From a virus: a stretch of DNA of 37,885 bases. The DNA lies in IMG/VR virus record IMGVR_UViG_3300044911_000980, positions 1-37,885 of that record; one strand, 5' to 3'. Below the pieces are notes generated by a model. That model saw only the letters and a program-made list of their open reading frames with translations. It had not been told where the DNA came from and ran no database searches. Shown one piece after another: positions 36,459-37,885 of this stretch (position 1 is its first letter; every line of letters begins with the position of its first letter). The translations under genes were made by a program, and so were the position numbers.

Positions 36459-36572
36459 TTAGCAACGCTTGCCGCCCCTTTGGGGCTTTTTACCTTTGGA
36501 GCGGTATTCGCCCTTAGAGGCTTGATACTTGGTGCCTTCAGACTTCTCGAACTTCTCATTCTTGTACTTCAT
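36459..36572 (-). CDS. 37-aa basic microprotein
   Basis: A small frame encodes 37 residues: MKYKNEKFEKSEGTKYQASK followed by GEYRSKGKKPQRGGKRC. About one third are Lys or Arg, with a terminal Cys. Its ATG overlaps the upstream stop by four bases (ATGA), the same coupled-start style used elsewhere in this block. The leader is A- and C-rich (aataaacccaaaccca). The strong charge suggests nucleic-acid or phosphate binding. No family is recognised. The coupled start and lack of any other gene in this space make it likely to be real. Confidence 0.55.
   Translation of the reverse strand: MKYKNEKFEKSEGTKYQASKGEYRSKGKKPQRGGKRC
36474..36491 (+). terminator. Possible rightward intrinsic terminator-like hairpin
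   Basis: On the + strand, a 5-bp stem (GCCCC, loop TTT, GGGGC) is followed at once by five T residues. It lies inside the 3' end of the 37-aa gene, which is read the other way, so it would act only on antisense rightward transcripts. On the minus strand the same hairpin has the A-run before it and none after. It may be a coding coincidence. Confidence 0.2.
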
Positions 36573-37012
36573 TGGGGTTTGGGTTTATTAGACGTGCTGA
36601 AGAGTCTCTGTGCCGATGCGGGTCTTTGCGAGCAGAAAAATGCAGTTCCTTTCATCTGCACGACGATGTCGGCCCCTCGGTAGAAAAGTCGGGCGTCATG
36701 CGTCTGCACTGTAATGGGAGTTCCCTTACCTTCGATAAGGGCGGTCAAAAGGCGACGATTCGGGAAGTCACACCTAACCACCTTCGCTTTGAAGGTGGTT
36801 GGGTCGATTTCGGCTGGCTTGGCCTCCTTAACGCCGAATTTCTCGAGAACCTTAGCCTTCCCCGAAGGGGAAAAAATTACGGGACACAGTTTCTCGGGCT
36901 TATCGCCCACCTTCTCCTTGTCCCAGTCTTCGCCTCTGACAAGGGTCAGGCGGTATTCACGCAGTTCCTCCTTGGGGAGGCCGTACAGGCGTATCAGTTC
37001 AGATTCTCTCAT
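36569..37012 (-). CDS. Unknown protein (147 aa) between resolvase and 37-aa gene
   Basis: No family is recognised. From the ATG at 37012 the product starts MRESELIRLYGLPKEELREY and has mixed alpha/beta content. Conserved-looking segments include KLCPVIFSPSGKAKVLEKFG and a beta-type end region (TPITVQTHDARLFYRGADIV). A Ser/Pro/Lys-rich tail closes it. A longer frame from 37084 is possible, but its Ser/Thr-rich start would lie entirely within the resolvase gene. The chosen start gives a 14-base overlap. It belongs to the resolvase transcript, so a DNA-processing accessory is possible. That is only context. Confidence 0.6.
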   Translation of the reverse strand: MRESELIRLYGLPKEELREYRLTLVRGEDWDKEKVGDKPEKLCPVIFSPSGKAKVLEKFGVKEAKPAEIDPTTFKAKVVRCDFPNRRLLTALIEGKGTPITVQTHDARLFYRGADIVVQMKGTAFFCSQRPASAQRLFSTSNKPKPQ

Positions 37013-37490
37013 TGAGGTGCTTGCGGATTTGCTCGCAGTATTCGGAGTCGATGAACTTGCAGGGCTTAATCCAGACTCCGACAAAAGGGACCTTGGTGCG
37101 GAATTTCATCACCTTGCCGAAAACCACCTGCGAGTCATCCCCCCAGAACTTCATCTTTGTGAGGGTATCGACCATGGACTTGGCTAGATTGTCGAAATCG
37201 GGCTTGGTGGTCATGGGGGCGTCCTTGCCCTTGTCGGACTTAATCAGGGGAAATCCGAAATAGAGGGTCAGTTCAAGTGGTCCTTCGTAAGGTACGTCTG
37301 GGGCGTACTTCTCGGCTTGGTGGGCAAATTCGTGCATCCACTTCACAACCTCGGATTTGGACGTCTTCCCAATGAATTGACGTCCATCCTTGGTTCGAAG
37401 GATTCTCAGGTCTGACTGATGGGTGGTCCTGATGGGCTCTAGGGCCACCATGAACCTGCGTTCGAAATAGTCGGGGGTATCCTCGGGCAT
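36999..37490 (-). CDS. rusA: RusA-like Holliday junction resolvase (163 aa)
   Basis: The product carries the RusA signature KPDFDNLAK (residues 96-104) and WGDDSQVV (116-123). The four residues of the E. coli RusA active site align in spacing: D98, D100, K104 and D119 here correspond to D70, D72, K76 and D91 there. RusA cuts four-way DNA junctions; in phages it resolves recombination or replication branches before packaging. I start at the ATG at 37490 (MPEDTPDYFERRF). An in-frame ATG at 37529 would add 13 residues, and the longest frame (from 37712) would run deep into the oppositely oriented gene. It is the first gene of the leftward block. The family call is strong. Confidence 0.92.
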   Translation of the reverse strand: MPEDTPDYFERRFMVALEPIRTTHQSDLRILRTKDGRQFIGKTSKSEVVKWMHEFAHQAEKYAPDVPYEGPLELTLYFGFPLIKSDKGKDAPMTTKPDFDNLAKSMVDTLTKMKFWGDDSQVVFGKVMKFRTKVPFVGVWIKPCKFIDSEYCEQIRKHLNERI

Positions 37491-37492
37491 GG

Positions 37493-37521
37493 TTGACACG
37501 TGGTTGAATGGCACATACGAG
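37493..37521 (+). promoter_or_regulatory. Possible rightward promoter with perfect -35 box
   Basis: A perfect TTGACA lies at 37493-37498. Seventeen bases later is TACGAG (37516-37521), a weak -10 with three matches to TATAAT. Initiation about seven bases further on would fall near the ATG at 37528, giving a leaderless or nearly leaderless message. The -35 also lies just upstream of the chosen resolvase start. This is a weak call made by eye, and sigma-70 rules may not apply in the unknown host. Confidence 0.2.
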
Positions 37522-37527
37522 TCAATC

Positions 37528-37885
37528 ATGGATAACGAGCGTCTAAGCACCAACCCCTCTTCCCAGCACAAAGCCTCAAAGGTGCCCAAGGAGCGTAAAC
37601 AACAGGTAGAGGCCCTCTTGAGGGAAGGTAAGCCAATCCTCGAAATCGCCAAGGAAACCAAAATGTCGCCCAACAACGTCATGGCGGTCAAAAGGGCCAT
37701 GCCTGAGTCCACGGGCCTTCAGGACGAGTTCAAGGCTACGACTGTCCGCAACCTGAAGAACTTCGTGCAACAGGCTTCACGCAAGTTGGTGGACGAACTG
37801 GACAACCTGCACGTCTCCCAGATTCCCATCGCCATGGGCATCGCCATCGACAAGATTCAGACCCTACAGGACCAGCCCCAAAGCG
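37528..37885 (+). CDS. Helix-turn-helix DNA-binding protein, partial (119 aa seen)
   Basis: This is the only rightward gene, and it runs off the right edge without a stop. From the ATG at 37528 the product has a basic N-terminus, then a helix-turn-helix at about residues 27-56 (EALLREGKPILEIAKETKMS and NNVMAVKR). A helical part follows, with LVDELDNLHVSQIPIAMGIA and IDKIQTLQDQPQS. Phage proteins with this layout, ending in an 'A-I-D-K' helix and a Gln/Pro tail, are often DNA-binding regulators or small-terminase-like. A second in-frame ATG at 37489 would add 13 residues. The gene diverges from the resolvase, and their candidate starts share CATG sequences at 37488-37491 and 37527-37530. The exact role is open. 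Confidence 0.65.
   Translation, partial: MDNERLSTNPSSQHKASKVPKERKQQVEALLREGKPILEIAKETKMSPNNVMAVKRAMPESTGLQDEFKATTVRNLKNFVQQASRKLVDELDNLHVSQIPIAMGIAIDKIQTLQDQPQS

Noticed and set aside
36858-36872. Hairpin with six base pairs and a T-run in the 147-aa gene
   Set aside because: In the leftward transcript the T-run comes before the stem, not after, so it cannot be an intrinsic terminator; the residues I-F-S-P-S-G-K explain the bases.
37491-37712. Longer resolvase frame (237 aa) starting at 37712
   Set aside because: The added N-terminus overlaps the oppositely oriented gene and is unlike RusA proteins, which are about 120-160 aa.
1-37885. tRNA genes, CRISPR arrays, insertion sequences, integrase or attachment site
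   Set aside because: No cloverleaf-sized noncoding space, no regular spaced repeats, no transposase or recombinase motif was seen; nearly all bases are coding.

Overview
The window is part of the genome of a tailed double-stranded DNA bacteriophage, most likely a short-tailed (podovirus-like) one. It carries a large terminase, a portal, a scaffold, an SU10-type major capsid protein, a head-tail adaptor and a nozzle-like tail protein. No tail-tube, sheath or ordinary tape-measure gene is visible. Both ends of the window cut through genes, so this is not the whole genome. No tRNA, CRISPR array, insertion sequence, integrase or RNA polymerase was found.

Almost everything is one tightly packed leftward (minus-strand) block. 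Read in transcription order, from high to low coordinates, it holds: a RusA-like Holliday junction resolvase; a 147-aa unknown; a 37-aa basic microprotein; two unknown proteins; the large terminase; a small helix-turn-helix protein; the portal; an 81-aa unknown; the scaffold; the major capsid protein; a 122-aa unknown; the head-tail adaptor; a 99-aa small protein; a Tyr/Gly-rich repeat protein and a Cys-rich repeat protein (likely receptor-binding or appendage proteins); the nozzle-like protein; five genes of probable ejection or internal virion proteins, ending in a 5,632-aa giant protein; and a lysis cassette (holin, 34-aa membrane peptide, lipoprotein). Only the last roughly 360 bases hold a rightward gene, a helix-turn-helix protein that diverges from the resolvase.

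Most junctions are overlaps such as TAATG, TGATG or ATGA, or gaps under 15 bases. The only larger gaps are about 100 bases before the scaffold gene and 34 bases before the 318-aa gene. Nearly all starts lack a Shine-Dalgarno sequence, and many are preceded by A-rich leaders. That initiation style is best known from Bacteroidota but does not identify the host.

The most striking points are these. (1) The giant protein takes up about 45% of the window and carries two HExxH zincin-like motifs plus a module typical of phage polyvalent proteins. (2) I could find no copy of five palindromic tetramers (GATC, AGCT, CCGG, CGCG, GCGC) in 37.9 kb, which points to strong selection by type II restriction. 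(3) There is a Cys-rich triple repeat next to a Tyr/Gly-rich triple repeat in the tail region. (4) Two very small lysis genes sit out of frame on one another at the left edge.
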